This document shows, piece by piece, positions 1 through 9,356 of a stretch of 64,000 bases of DNA. Position numbers and translations under genes: made by a program. The stretch lies in assembly GCA_963783245.1 (NCBI GenBank), contig CAWAMS010000003.1, positions 558,001 to 622,000 of the forward strand, written 5' to 3'. This DNA is from Bog-473 sp963783245 (GTDB taxonomy: Bacteria > Actinomycetota > Acidimicrobiia > Acidimicrobiales > RAAP-2). Below the pieces are notes generated by a model, which made no database searches, was not told where the DNA came from, and was given only the letters and a program-made list of their open reading frames with translations. Within the stretch, counting starts at the first letter, position 1. Every line of letters begins with the position of its first letter.

Positions 1-605
1 ACGTGTGCCGACGGGTCCCGCTCGCCCGGCGATCCCCGCTTCGACCCGTTCTGGGCCTTGGCCAACGAGGCGGGAATCACGATCGCCGTGCACGGCGGAG
101 AGACGGGCTATTCGTCACACGGCTATGCCCCGGACGGCATGGAGGTGTTCGCCGACCGCTTGTCGCCTCTGAAGTTGTTGCTCGACGAGGTCAACATCGA
201 ACGACCGATCATGGACTACCTCGCCGCCATGATCTGCGACCGGGTCTTCGAGCGCTTTCCGAACCTCCGCATGGCGTCGATCGAGAATGGCTCGGGGTAC
301 CTGTCCGGACTGTTCGCCCGCTTGCGCGGGCTCGACCGCAAGCTCCCGGGCCACTTTTCCCAGGATCCGGTCGAGACCTTCCGCCGGCACATCTGGATAA
401 GCCCCTTCTGGGAGGAGCGCATCGAGGACGTGATCGAACTGGTGGGACCGGATCGTGTGCTGTTCGGGTCCGACTGGCCGCACGTGGAGGGGCTTCCCCA
501 GCCCATCGACGTACCTCGACGAGATACGACACCCTTGACGACGGTGTTCGCCGTCAACTGGTGCATGACAATGCACACGCCCTCAGCACCCTACGCCCGG
601 CGTAG
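1..605 (+). CDS. Amidohydrolase (metal-dependent hydrolase) family, C-terminal part
   Basis: This is the C-terminal part of an amidohydrolase_2 family enzyme; the gene begins upstream of the window. Reading from base 1, the protein carries the family's late motifs. These are AVHGGE, a FPNLR...ENGSG segment (strand and helix before the active site), and LFGSDWPH, which contains the conserved Asp that acts in metal and water chemistry. After GLPQPID the frame changes. YLDEIR reads in frame 2, and DDGVRRQLVHDNA, the family's usual C-terminus, reads in frame 3 up to the TAG at 603-605. Two single-base insertions around 510-540 would account for this. The substrate cannot be told. The next gene is a thiolase-like protein, so a role in breaking down a CoA-linked or aromatic compound is possible, but that is inference. 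Confidence 0.75.
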   Translation, partial: VCRRVPLARRSPLRPVLGLGQRGGNHDRRARRRDGLFVTRLCPGRHGGVRRPLVASEVVARRGQHRTTDHGLPRRHDLRPGLRALSEPPHGVDREWLGVPVRTVRPLARARPQAPGPLFPGSGRDLPPAHLDKPLLGGAHRGRDRTGGTGSCAVRVRLAARGGASPAHRRTSTRYDTLDDGVRRQLVHDNAHALSTLRPA

Positions 606-621
606 GTGCTCAGCCACGTCG

Positions 622-2133
622 ATGACAACCCGATCGGACGCCCCCTCTGGTCGGGCACCGTGCATCGTCGGGGTCGGCCAGGTGCTGTCGCACTCCTCGG
701 ACCCGCGCGACACCGAGCCGCTGGAGCTCTGGGCCCGGGCCTGCTCCCTTGCCCTGGCCGACGCCCGGAGCGCGCGTGGCGTGCGCACCGTGGACAGCGT
801 GGCGGTGGTCCGCTGCGACAGCTGGTCCTACGACGCGCCGGCGCAGCGGCTGGCCGACGCGGCTCGGCCTCTCACCGGGCCATCGTGGACGGATTCCCCG
901 CTGGGCGGCTGCCAACCCCAGCACCTCCTCCACACACTGTGCGACGACATCGCGGCCGGACGGATGGACCTCGGCCTCGTCGTCAGCGGAGAGGCGCTCT
1001 ACACCCTCGACGTGGTGACCCGGGCCGGGGAGGAGCCAGGCTGGGGCCATCGGGCTGCCGCTCCACCTCCCGTAGACCTCGGCGACTTCTTCCACGAGAG
1101 TGAGGTGCGCCACGGGATGCTGCCCATCATGCGGAGCTTCGCCCTGCGTGACGTCGGCGCGGCGGGCACAGCGCGGGGACGACCTCGAGTCCTACGCCCG
1201 CGAGCCGGCGACCACGTATGCGGCCATGTCCGCAGTGGCGGCGGCGAACCCGTACGCGTGGCATCCATCGGCCAAAGACGCAGACGAGATCCTCGAGGTC
1301 AGTGCGGCCAATCGGATGCCCGTACGCCCCTACCCCAAACTCATGATGGCGTCGCCCAAGGTGAACCAGGCCGCCGCGGTGCTCGTCGCCGGCCAGGCCA
1401 CGGCCGATGACCTCGGCGTGCCGGCCGATCGTCGCGTCTACCTCCGGGGCTGGTCCTCGACGGGTGATCATCCCTACGTGGCCGAGAACGAAGACCTCTG
1501 GCGCTCGCGCGGTCATGGAGAATGCGGCGCGTGCGGCGCTCGCCGGCGCCGCCCTGGGCGTCGACGATCTGGACTACTTCGATCTCTACAGTTGCTTTCC
1601 GAGCTCGCTGCGCTTCACCACCGACGCTCTGGGCCGTCGCCTCGACGATCCCCGTGGTGTCACGGTGACGGGCGGCATGCCCTACGCCGGCGCGCCCGGC
1701 AGCGGCTACGTCACACATGCCTTGGCGTCCATGACCGAAGCCCTGCGCGCGACGAGGACGCGCCTCGGGCCTGGTGAGCGGGCTCAGTGCCCAGATGGCG
1801 ACGCATGCGGTGACCGTCCTGAGCACTCGTCCCGGCCCGAGGTGACCCGAGGAGTTCGGGGAGCTCGACCCGGCGCGCCACGAATGAGCCACGCATGCAG
1901 ATCCGGGAAGAGGCTCACGGCTCCGGCGCTCCTCGAGGCCTATGCGGTGGCCTGCGGGCACAGCGGAGACAACGAGATGGCGGTGGCGGTGTGCCGACTC
2001 CCCGACGACAGCCGCTGCTACGCCCAGAGCCGGGATGCGGACGTCCTGGAGGTTCTGTCCGTTTCCGAAGGGGTGGGGCGCCGCGTGGAACTGCGGGCGG
2101 GTGAGGGCGGCACCAATCAGCTCTTCTCTGTGA
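622..2133 (+). CDS. Thiolase-like acetyl-CoA acetyltransferase with C-terminal OB-fold-like tail, multiply frameshifted
   Basis: The parts match the actinobacterial acetyl-CoA acetyltransferase-like (SCP-x type) family. The N-terminal CIVGVGQ and the ALADA helix are in frame 1. NPYAWHPSA, NRMPVRPYPKLM and the VNQAAAVLVA helix are in frame 2. LDYFDLYSCFPSS, VTGGMPYAGAPG and YVTHALASM are in frame 3. A Ser/Thr-rich end and an OB-like tail with LLEAYAV and AVAVCRLPDD follow in further frames. I chose the ATG at 622 because it gives the family's normal N-terminus. The true stop is uncertain: frame 1 stops at 2133, while frame 3 runs on to 2282 into the convergent lipoyl gene. At least five frame changes (near 1160, 1508, 1755 and between 1845 and 1930) must be repaired to obtain one protein of about 500 residues. 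It is either a badly sequenced gene or a decayed one; I favour the former. Confidence 0.65.
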
Positions 2134-2149
2134 CGAACGCGTCGACCGG

Positions 2150-2395
2150 CTACGAGGTCCCTTCGATCGTGGCGATCTCGGTGCCGACCGGATACGTCTG
2201 TCCTGCTTGCGCACCGTGGTGGATCACGCCACTCGTCGCGGCCTCGATCTCCGTCTCGACCTTCTCCGTCTCAATGACATAGAGCGCATCACCCTCGGCG
2301 ACCGTGGCACCGTCGGCGACGAGCCACTCCACGAGGCCCGCTTCGGAGGTTGCCAACGACAGCTTGGGGATGCGGACGGGAGTCCGTTCACCCAT
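2150..2395 (-). CDS. Stand-alone lipoyl (biotinyl/lipoyl-attachment) domain protein
   Basis: This 81-residue protein consists of a single lipoyl domain. It has PKLSLATSEAGLVEW at the front and the attachment loop IETEKVETEIEA, whose Lys at about residue 45 is the expected lipoylation site. The second half, GVIHH to GTEIATIE, is the paired half of the barrel. Nothing follows: there is no peripheral-subunit-binding domain and no acyltransferase core, so this is not a complete E2. Its start overlaps the stop of the E1 beta gene by 8 bases, so it is the last gene of the E1 alpha - E1 beta - lipoyl operon. It probably acts as a mobile swinging arm for a 2-oxoacid dehydrogenase whose E2 core lies elsewhere. 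A frameshift that hides a longer E2 is less likely, because the thiolase converges only 17 bases away. Confidence 0.8.
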   Translation of the reverse strand: MGERTPVRIPKLSLATSEAGLVEWLVADGATVAEGDALYVIETEKVETEIEAATSGVIHHGAQAGQTYPVGTEIATIEGTS

Positions 2396-3396
2396 GCGCG
2401 CCCTCGAGCGTCCGGCGCACCGCATCGGTGATGGAGGAGGCGGAGGGAAGCGTTGCCGCCTCGAGCACCTGGGCCGAGGGGATGGGAGTGAAGGCCGCAC
2501 CCACCCGTTGCACCGGCGCCAGCAGCTCGCCGAACAGTCCTTCCGCGATGGTGGCGGCCACCTCGGCCCCCGGACCGGCGAAGGTCGTCGCAGAGTGCGC
2601 CACGACCGCCCGTTTCGTCTTGCCCACGGACGCGAGGATCCTTTCGGTGTCGAGCGGCACCAGTGTCCGGAGGTCGAGCACCTCGACATCGATGCCCTCG
2701 CCGGCCAGCTGATCGGCTGCGGTCAGCGCATCGAACACGCCTCGTCCGTAGGTGACGACCGTCACATCTTTGCCCTCGCGCTTCACATCGGCTTCGCCGA
2801 GCGGGATCGAAAAGCCCGGGTCATCGGGCACGAGCCCCCGCGCGCCGTACGTGAGGACGGTCTCCATGAACACGCAAGGATCAGGGTCGAAGATGGCCGA
2901 GGTGAGCAGGCCCTTGGCGTCCCGGGGCGTGCTCGGCACGATCACCTTGAGCCCGGGAATGTGCATGAACCATGCCTCGAGGGACTGCGAATGGGTCGCC
3001 CCGGAGCCCAGACCCCCGAACACGGCCGTGCGCACGGTGATCGGGCACGTCGTGCGGCCGCCCGACATGAAGCGCAACTTCGCGGCGTGGTTCACGATCT
3101 GGTCGATCGCGATGCCGATGAAGTCCATGATCATGATCTCGGGCACGACGAGCATTCCCTCGAGAGCCGCGCCGATGGCCGCGCCCACGATGGCCGCCTC
3201 GGAGATCGGTGTGTCGAGCACCCGGTCGGCGCCGTACTTGGTCGAGAGCCCGGCGGTGACGCCGCTGACGCCTCCGGCCGGATCAGCGATGTCCTCGCCC
3301 ATCAAGAGGACACGGTTGTCCGCCGGCCATGGCCTGGTCGAGGGCCAGCGCAAGTGCGTCCCTGACCGTCATCTCAGTTTCGGTGTCGATGCTCAT
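2388..3396 (-). CDS. 2-oxoacid (pyruvate/acetoin-type) dehydrogenase E1 component, beta subunit
   Basis: Transketolase-like beta subunit of a thiamine-diphosphate E1 heterotetramer. Recognisable segments are NRVLLMGEDIADPAGGVSG (the conserved ED start of the Pyr domain), DTPISEAAIVGAAIGAALEG, FGGLGSGATHSQS, IVPSTPRDAKGLL and the C-terminal transketolase domain DVEVLDLRTLVPLD. The ATG at 3396 follows the E1 alpha stop directly and gives the normal N-terminus MSIDTETEMTVRDAL. To join that start to the body one extra base must be removed in the CCGGCC stretch at 3321-3328. The stop overlaps the lipoyl gene. With E1 alpha it would decarboxylate a 2-oxoacid or acetoin-like substrate and pass the acyl group to lipoate. 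The exact substrate is not visible. Confidence 0.85.
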
Positions 3397-4395
3397 TCAG
3401 CGCCCCTCAGATGTGGCATAGACGTCGCGATCGAGCTCGTCCAGCGTCGGCGCCGGACTCGCCAACACCTCGACGAGCGCGTCCTCGACCTGTCTGCCTC
3501 CCACGTTCTTCGATCTCTGCGACTTGTGCGCGGCTGAGCACCCCCTCTTCGACCAGGCGATCGGCGAACCGGGGCACCGGATCGGCCGCCTTCGCCGCCT
3601 CGAGCTCGTCGGGCGGGATGTAGGTCATCTGATCTCCGAAGAAGTGCCCGAAGAATCGGTAGGTCACGCATTCGACCAGGGTCGGGCCGCCGCCCGGCGC
3701 GTGCCCGGTTCACGGCCGCGGCCAACGCCTCGTAGACCTTCACCGGGTCGTTGCCGTCGACCGTCACTCCGGGCATGTTGTAGCCGGCAGCCCGGTCGGC
3801 GACGTGCTCGACGTGCATGGTGTCGACGGTGGGCGTCATTTCGGCGTACCCGTTGTTCTGGCACACCAGGACCAGCGGCAGCTGCCAGGTCGCAGCCAGG
3901 TTCGCTCCCTCGTGGAAGGACCCCGTGTTGGTCGCTCCATCCCCGAAGCTGACGGCAACGACCCGATCGGACTTCTGCGCCCGTGCGGCCAGGGCCAGGC
4001 CGACGGCAACCGGGATGCCGGCCCCGACGATGCCGGTGGAGACCATCAGACCGACATCCGGATCTGCGATGTGCATGGTGCCACCCTTGCCGCGGCAGGC
4101 GCCCGCCTGGCGGCCCAGCATCTCTCCGAGGATCTCGACCAGGGAGACCCCCTTGCCGATCAGATCATGCAGACCCCGGTACGTCGTCACCAGGCGGTCG
4201 TCGCTTCGCAAGGATGCAGCAAACCCGGCGGCGATCGCTTCTTGACCACGAGACGGCCAATAGACGGTCAGGAACTCCCCGGTGGCAATGCCCTTGCGGA
4301 GGCGCTCGTCACAGGCCTTGGCGAGGGCCATGACCTCGAACATCTGCTGTTGCTTCTCGGGCGACGCCTTCGAGATCGAGGGTTGACATGCTCAT
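3397..4395 (-). CDS. 2-oxoacid (pyruvate/acetoin-type) dehydrogenase E1 component, alpha subunit
   Basis: Alpha subunit of the ThDP-dependent E1. The ThDP-binding motif is visible as GDGATNTGSFHEGANLA, closing with CQNNGYA. RGLHDLIGKG and GKGGTMHIAD are typical of the acetoin/pyruvate E1 alpha family, and a late YRFFGHFFGD segment is read in another frame. The ATG at 4395 overlaps the stop of the upstream binding-protein gene (ATGA). The true C-terminus VYATSEGR ends at 3397, directly before the E1 beta ATG. Three frame changes need repair: near 4372, in the CCC at 3693-3695 and in the CCC at 3501-3503. The last two are fixed by removing one base each. The tight overlaps show one operon: binding protein, E1 alpha, E1 beta, lipoyl. 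Confidence 0.85.
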
Positions 4396-5585
4396 GACTT
4401 TACGCAGTAGTCCTTCGAATTGTTGAGGGACACGAATTTCTTGTTCTTGATCCCCATGAGGAAGTAGCACCCGTTGTTGAACGCCTTGCCCTTCGTGAAG
4501 GTCAGCGGCGACGAGAGCCCGCCGAGCGTCGTGCCCTTGGGCATGGCGTAGAAGCCGGCGTGCATCTGTGCCGCGGTCGGGCTCGCGCTCAGGTGCGCAG
4601 CGTCACCCGCCGTCTGCAGCTCGACGCCGGCCGCCCAGGTCTCAATGACGATCTCGCCGAAGTTGGGCCCTGTGGTCACGCCGGGAGCGTACTTGGCCAA
4701 CGCGTCGTACATGGGCTTCGTGGCCGCGTCATGGACGAAGAAGGAGATGTCCGGTTGTGAGTCGACGTTGCCTTCGAAACCCGGAATGGCCAGCCACGAG
4801 ATAGCCACGGTGCCGTCCCCGCTAATCTCGACGGGGTTGTAGCCCTGCGACGCGCAGTTCTCCACGAACTTGTTCACGATGGCGGTGGCGTCACCCACGA
4901 GGAGTGCGGTGGCGCCCGACTGCTTGGCGGCGAGGCAGTAGGCGGTGTAACTCGGGGCGGAGAAGCTGATCGCCGAGGTGTACGACAGGTCGATGTCGAG
5001 CTTGGTCAGCGCCGCTTTCAAGTCGACGCTCGACTGTGCGCACACGGCCACCTCGGCGCAGTAGACGTCGGCCATCTTCTTGACCTTCAGCTGCTTGGCG
5101 GCGTAGGCGATTCCGGCCGTGAAATTGTTGTACGTGGCACCGGGAACGAACCAGTCGGGATTTTCGTATCCCTCGTCACTCTCGGAACCTCCGACCACCG
5201 CCACACCCTGTTCCTTGACGTACGGTCCCCACGACGTATCGACGTCGCTGTTGTCGACGATCGCCACCACGTGGTCGGTGCCCACCAGCGTCTGGGCCGC
5301 GGCGAGCGAGGTGGTCGGGTTGTAGCCGTCGTCTTTGACGATGATGCTCACGGGATGTCCTTGAATCCCGCCATGCGCACTGACGTACTTCGCCCACGCC
5401 TCGATGGTGGGTGTCGTCTGGGCTACGGAGGACGCCTCGGGGCCCGTGCAGCTACAGATGTCCCCGATGACGATGGGCGCTTTGGTGTCCGTCGTCGTCG
5501 CTCCGGCGGATGGCCCGACCGTCAGAAGCCCGGCAATGACGATCGTTGCTCCGAGGAGACCAGCACCAAATCGCCTGAAGATCAT
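4392..5585 (-). CDS. ABC-type substrate-binding protein, branched-chain amino acid (type I periplasmic) family
   Basis: A 397-residue exported binding protein. The N-terminus has arginines, a hydrophobic stretch LLGATIVIAGLLTVG and an AGA cleavage region, so a Sec signal peptide is likely. No lipobox cysteine is seen. The mature part starts IVIGDICSCTGPEASS, the usual opening of the Leu/Ile/Val-binding (Peripla_BP_6) fold, followed by WAKYVSAHGGIQGHPV and the repeated receptor-family-ligand-binding halves. No permease or ATPase genes are adjacent in the window, so the transporter partner is missing here or encoded elsewhere. Its position as first gene of the operon with the E1 genes suggests that it brings in the substrate they oxidise, or a precursor. 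That link is inference from position only. Confidence 0.85.
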   Translation of the reverse strand: MIFRRFGAGLLGATIVIAGLLTVGPSAGATTTDTKAPIVIGDICSCTGPEASSVAQTTPTIEAWAKYVSAHGGIQGHPVSIIVKDDGYNPTTSLAAAQTLVGTDHVVAIVDNSDVDTSWGPYVKEQGVAVVGGSESDEGYENPDWFVPGATYNNFTAGIAYAAKQLKVKKMADVYCAEVAVCAQSSVDLKAALTKLDIDLSYTSAISFSAPSYTAYCLAAKQSGATALLVGDATAIVNKFVENCASQGYNPVEISGDGTVAISWLAIPGFEGNVDSQPDISFFVHDAATKPMYDALAKYAPGVTTGPNFGEIVIETWAAGVELQTAGDAAHLSASPTAAQMHAGFYAMPKGTTLGGLSSPLTFTKGKAFNNGCYFLMGIKNKKFVSLNNSKDYCVKS

Positions 5586-5795
5586 GGAGAGCCCCCCTAT
5601 CGCCGCATGGCAATGTGCGCACCCGTTGTGCTACGCCGAACAAGTCAGCGGCGCACCGTTCGAAACGAAAACACCGCTTCGCTCGGCGTCGAGGCCCAGT
5701 TCTGCGTGGCCCAAAATATGGTGGACAAGGGGTAGTGTCAAGTGGGAACCTGGGTTTTGGGGGCGTCGCAAAGGTTCGCCCGAGAGGAGCGTGCA

Positions 5796-7125
5796 ATGAC
5801 TGTCACGAACGAGCGACTCAACGGAAACCGCACGAATCCGTTTCCGATGAAAGATCCCCTTTTCGTTCCCCGCGAGCGTTACTACGACCGTGAGTTCTTC
5901 GAGTTGGAGAAAGAACATCTCTGGCGCCGCACCTGGCAGATGGCATGCCGGCTGGAAGAGATACCCGAAGTCGGGGACTTCACCGAGTACGTCATCTGCG
6001 ATCAGTCGATCATCGTCGTGCGTGAGCGCGAGGATCGAATTCGAGCCTTCTACAATGCGTGCCGGCATCGTGCGACTGAGCTCTTGAAGGGATCCGGCAG
6101 CCTTCTCGGAGGCCAGATCGTCTGCCCCTTCCACGGCTGGCGTTGGAACTCCGACGGTTCGAGCTCATTCGTCTACGGAGCCGAGGCATTCGCCGCCGAG
6201 TGCCTGAAGCCGGACGACATCAAGCTGCAGGAATGCCTGTCGGACGTCTGGGGGGGTTGCGTCTGGATCAACCTGGATCCCGAAGCGGCGCCCCTCCAGG
6301 AGATGCTGGCACCTGCCGCCGCCATTCTCGATCCTCTGGCCCTCGCCGACATGAAAGTCTGGTGGTGGAAAGAGGTCGTCCTCGACGTCAACTGGAAGAT
6401 GGCCATGGAGGCATTCCTCGAGGGCTACCACACCATGAGGACGCATACGCAGCTGACCATGGGCGCCGGTGAGGATTGGCCGGCGGGATCGATTCTCTAC
6501 GACACCTTCGAGCACGGTCATTCCCGCTTCTGGATGAAGCCCTCGGACGAGCCGATGAGCGCGGAGATGTTCATCGAGTTCGCGCGGGTTCTCTGGGAAG
6601 GCCAGGACGCCATGACGCTCGAGCGCGACGTGCGGGTCTTCGAGGGGATCCGCAACCGGCCCGACGCGCAGGAGAACGCAGCTCCGGTTGCCATCGCGGC
6701 GCTCTACGAATACTCTGCAGGAGCCGGCATCCCGTTGCCCCAACTCACACCCGAACAGATGGGGCAGTGGGGTGGCGAGGTGTTCCTGTTTCCGAACTTC
6801 TTCGTGCTCCCGCAGTACGGGAACGCGCTGAGCTACCGCTGCCGGCCCTACGGGGACGACCCCGAAAAGTGCCTCTTCGAGGTCTGGTCGCTCACCTTGT
6901 ACCCAGAAGGCCACGATCCCGGCCGGGCCTCCCTCATGGGCCGGTTCGCCCAAGATGACGAGGAACTGGGGCCTGATCCCGAGGCAGGACTTCAGCAACA
7001 TGGAGCGGCAGCAGAGGGGACTCCACTCGGACAGCTTCAAGGAGTTGCGGCTGGCGACGGAGTGGGAAGGCGCCATCACCAACTTGCACCTCGAGGTCGA
7101 CCGCTACATCGACGGCTCGCGGTAG
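5796..7125 (+). CDS. Rieske non-haem iron aromatic ring-hydroxylating oxygenase, alpha subunit
   Basis: Rieske [2Fe-2S] ligands are seen as CRHRA and CPFHGW about 20 residues later. The catalytic domain follows, with NWKMAMEAFLEGYHTMRTH supplying the 2-His part of the mononuclear iron site and the bridging region. The ATG at 5796 is chosen because AGAGGAG lies about six bases upstream. The frame breaks at GGGGCC (6968-6973). One base fewer there restores the ending, with RQDFSNMERQQRG, TEWEGAITNLH and a TAG at 7123-7125. Intact length is about 442 residues, normal for the family. The ferredoxin gene follows 28 bases on, so the pair probably makes an oxygenase that hydroxylates an aromatic or steroid-like substrate. 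A reductase component is not seen nearby. Confidence 0.88.
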
Positions 7126-7153
7126 GGGGATCTCCGGGGTCTTCTCCCGACTC

Positions 7154-7522
7154 ATGTCGAACGCGGAAGCACCCCCCGCCCAACCGAAGAACGAGGTCTA
7201 CGTCGAACCCGGTGGGGCCCATTTCGACGTGCGCCCGGGCGAGTCGTTCATCCAGGCGGCATGGCGTGCGGGTTACCAGTGGCCGACCACCTGCTGGGGG
7301 CAGGCAGAATGCGGTGCCTGCGCCATGGAGGTCCTCGAGGGCAGCGAACTCCTCTCCACCGTGGAACCCATGGAGAACGCCCGGTTGCGCTCGTTGCCTC
7401 TCCGCAACGGTGCGGGGCGTCGCCTGGCGTGCCAGGCGCGTCTTGTCGCCGTCGGCACCGTCACCGTCCGCAAACCGGGGGTACGGCTGAGAACGACGGA
7501 GGGGTCGCCGCCATCTCCGTGA
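7154..7522 (+). CDS. [2Fe-2S] plant-type ferredoxin
   Basis: A 122-residue ferredoxin with the cluster-binding pattern C-x5-C-x2-C (TCWGQAECGAC) and the fourth cysteine in RLACQARL. SFIQAAWRAGYQWPT precedes the first cysteine, as in plant-type and oxygenase-linked ferredoxins. It begins shortly after the Rieske oxygenase stop on the same strand, so it is the likely electron donor to that oxygenase. The N-terminal 20 residues and the basic C-terminal tail are extra to the core fold. The convergent flavoprotein gene ends at 7565. Confidence 0.85.
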   Translation: MSNAEAPPAQPKNEVYVEPGGAHFDVRPGESFIQAAWRAGYQWPTTCWGQAECGACAMEVLEGSELLSTVEPMENARLRSLPLRNGAGRRLACQARLVAVGTVTVRKPGVRLRTTEGSPPSP

Positions 7523-7564
7523 ACACCTCCGGTGGACGGGCGGGCGCGATGCCCCCCTCCGGAT

Positions 7565-9223
7565 TCAGGCCTTACAGGCGTGCAGTCCCGCCAGATAGCC
7601 GAACACCGCACTGTTCCCGATGCTCGCCCCAGCTCCGAGATACTTCCGCCCCATCACACTCGCCGTGGCATTTCCCGTCGCGTAGAGGTGGGAAATCGTC
7701 TCCCCCGAGGCCTTCAGCACCCGCGCATTCTCGTCGGTGAGGATCCCGCCGCACGTGCCGACGTCACCCGGATAGACCGCCGACGCGTAGAAGGGGCCCT
7801 TCTCGATCGGCGCCAGGCAGTTGTTCGGCTTCCATTTCGGATCGCCGAGATACTGGTTGTACGCCCCCTCACCCGTGTGGAACTCCGGGTCGACGCCCTG
7901 TTTCGCATTGGGATTGAACCGATCGAGTGTGTCGCGCAACCCGACGGGGTCGATACCGCACATCGCCGCAAGCTCATCGGTGGTGTCGGCCTTCTTGTAG
8001 TCCCCCGAGTCGAACCACTCTTGCGGAATGGCCCCGGGGCGGCCCTTGGTGAAGATGTAGCGACGGCGGAAGTCGTCGTCGAAGATGACCCACGCCGGTA
8101 CGGCCTTCGTGGTGTGATTACGCTCGAGCTGGGCCTTGCAGACCTCGAGATACGAGCTGGCTTCGTTGACGAAGCGCTTTCCCGCTGCGTCCACGTAGAT
8201 GGAGCCGGGCCGTTGACGATCTGATTCGAAGACAGCGAAGTCGTTGATCTCCTTGCAGGGATTCCAGACGACTTCATCCATGAGATCGGTCGCCGCGCCG
8301 AGGCTCATCGCCAGTTCGATCATTTCACCCGTGTCGCCGGGGTTCGAGAACGAGAACTTGTCGGTCGTCGCGGCCGCATCGAGGTACTTCTTCCGCATCT
8401 CCGTGTTGTGCGAGAAGCCGCCGGAGGAGATCAGGACACCTCGCCGGGCCAGCACACGTACGTCCTTGCCGTCACGCTGGACCACCACGCCCGCCGCCCT
8501 GCCGTCCTCGATGATGATGTCCCGGACCGCAGCGTTGGTCCATACGGGTATCTCATTGTCGAGGGCCACGTAGAGCATCTGGCCGATGAACGACCACCCC
8601 GACGTCATGGGAGCTTGACCGCGGGCAAAGGCCGACTTGGTGCGGATCCAGGATCGAGCCGAGGCAGCCAGACACTTGGCGCTCCGGTTGTAGTTCATCA
8701 ACTTGGCCGCGTCGCCCGTGTAGGCGGCCAGACCGGACATTTCGAAGAGGAAGCCGCGCTGGAGCTTCTCGAACCATGGGCCGAGGCGGTGGCCGTCGAA
8801 GACCGTCCCCTCTATCGATCGCCCGCGCGCCTTGCCACCCTTCGCGTCGGGGTAATAGTCCGAATAACCCTCACAACGGCGGAAGGAGAGCCCCAGGCTC
8901 TGGAGGAACGAGACCATCTCCGGTCCGCGGGTGATGTAGGCCTCGCGTCGCTCGTAGGAGGAGGCGGGGCCGACGTCGCCGACAACGTCCTCGAAGTAGG
9001 CCATGGCGTCCTCATGGGAGTCGTCGACACCTTCGGACACCATCAGGGGATTGTTCGGAATCCACAACACCCCCCCGGACATGGCCGTGGATCCCCCGAT
9101 GACCTCACGCTTCTCGAGGACGAGCGCGTCATATCCCTTCGAATTGACCGCGAGGGCACTCGCAAGACCGCCGCCCCCGCTGCCGATGGAAACGAAATCG
9201 GTTGTGAAATCCCACTCTGCCAT
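7565..9223 (-). CDS. FAD-dependent oxidoreductase, 3-ketosteroid-1-dehydrogenase / fumarate-reductase flavoprotein family
   Basis: A 552-residue flavoprotein. The N-terminal dinucleotide motif is VSIGSGGGGLASALAV, followed by LVLEKREVIGGSTAMSGG, the FAD-contact segment of the KstD / succinate-dehydrogenase flavoprotein family. A second FAD contact lies at the C-terminus, with YATGNATASVMG and YLGAGASIGNSAVFGYLAG. The ATG at 9223 was chosen over a longer open frame because the FAD motif then starts about 10 residues in, as usual. Family members introduce double bonds next to a keto group in steroid-like rings. The convergent Rieske-ferredoxin pair makes a shared ring-degrading pathway plausible. 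The substrate is unproven. Confidence 0.85.
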   Translation of the reverse strand: MAEWDFTTDFVSIGSGGGGLASALAVNSKGYDALVLEKREVIGGSTAMSGGVLWIPNNPLMVSEGVDDSHEDAMAYFEDVVGDVGPASSYERREAYITRGPEMVSFLQSLGLSFRRCEGYSDYYPDAKGGKARGRSIEGTVFDGHRLGPWFEKLQRGFLFEMSGLAAYTGDAAKLMNYNRSAKCLAASARSWIRTKSAFARGQAPMTSGWSFIGQMLYVALDNEIPVWTNAAVRDIIIEDGRAAGVVVQRDGKDVRVLARRGVLISSGGFSHNTEMRKKYLDAAATTDKFSFSNPGDTGEMIELAMSLGAATDLMDEVVWNPCKEINDFAVFESDRQRPGSIYVDAAGKRFVNEASSYLEVCKAQLERNHTTKAVPAWVIFDDDFRRRYIFTKGRPGAIPQEWFDSGDYKKADTTDELAAMCGIDPVGLRDTLDRFNPNAKQGVDPEFHTGEGAYNQYLGDPKWKPNNCLAPIEKGPFYASAVYPGDVGTCGGILTDENARVLKASGETISHLYATGNATASVMGRKYLGAGASIGNSAVFGYLAGLHACKA

Positions 9224-9356
9224 GTGTACCCCCCAAAGGAGCCGTTGGTGTACCCGAGATGCTCCCTCTTTCTCGCCCCCAATGCAATCGCTGCTCCCCC
9301 TCGGCCGGCACCCCACCTCGAAGGCCCTGCGGCCTGCCCTCACTAGGCTCCGTCGC

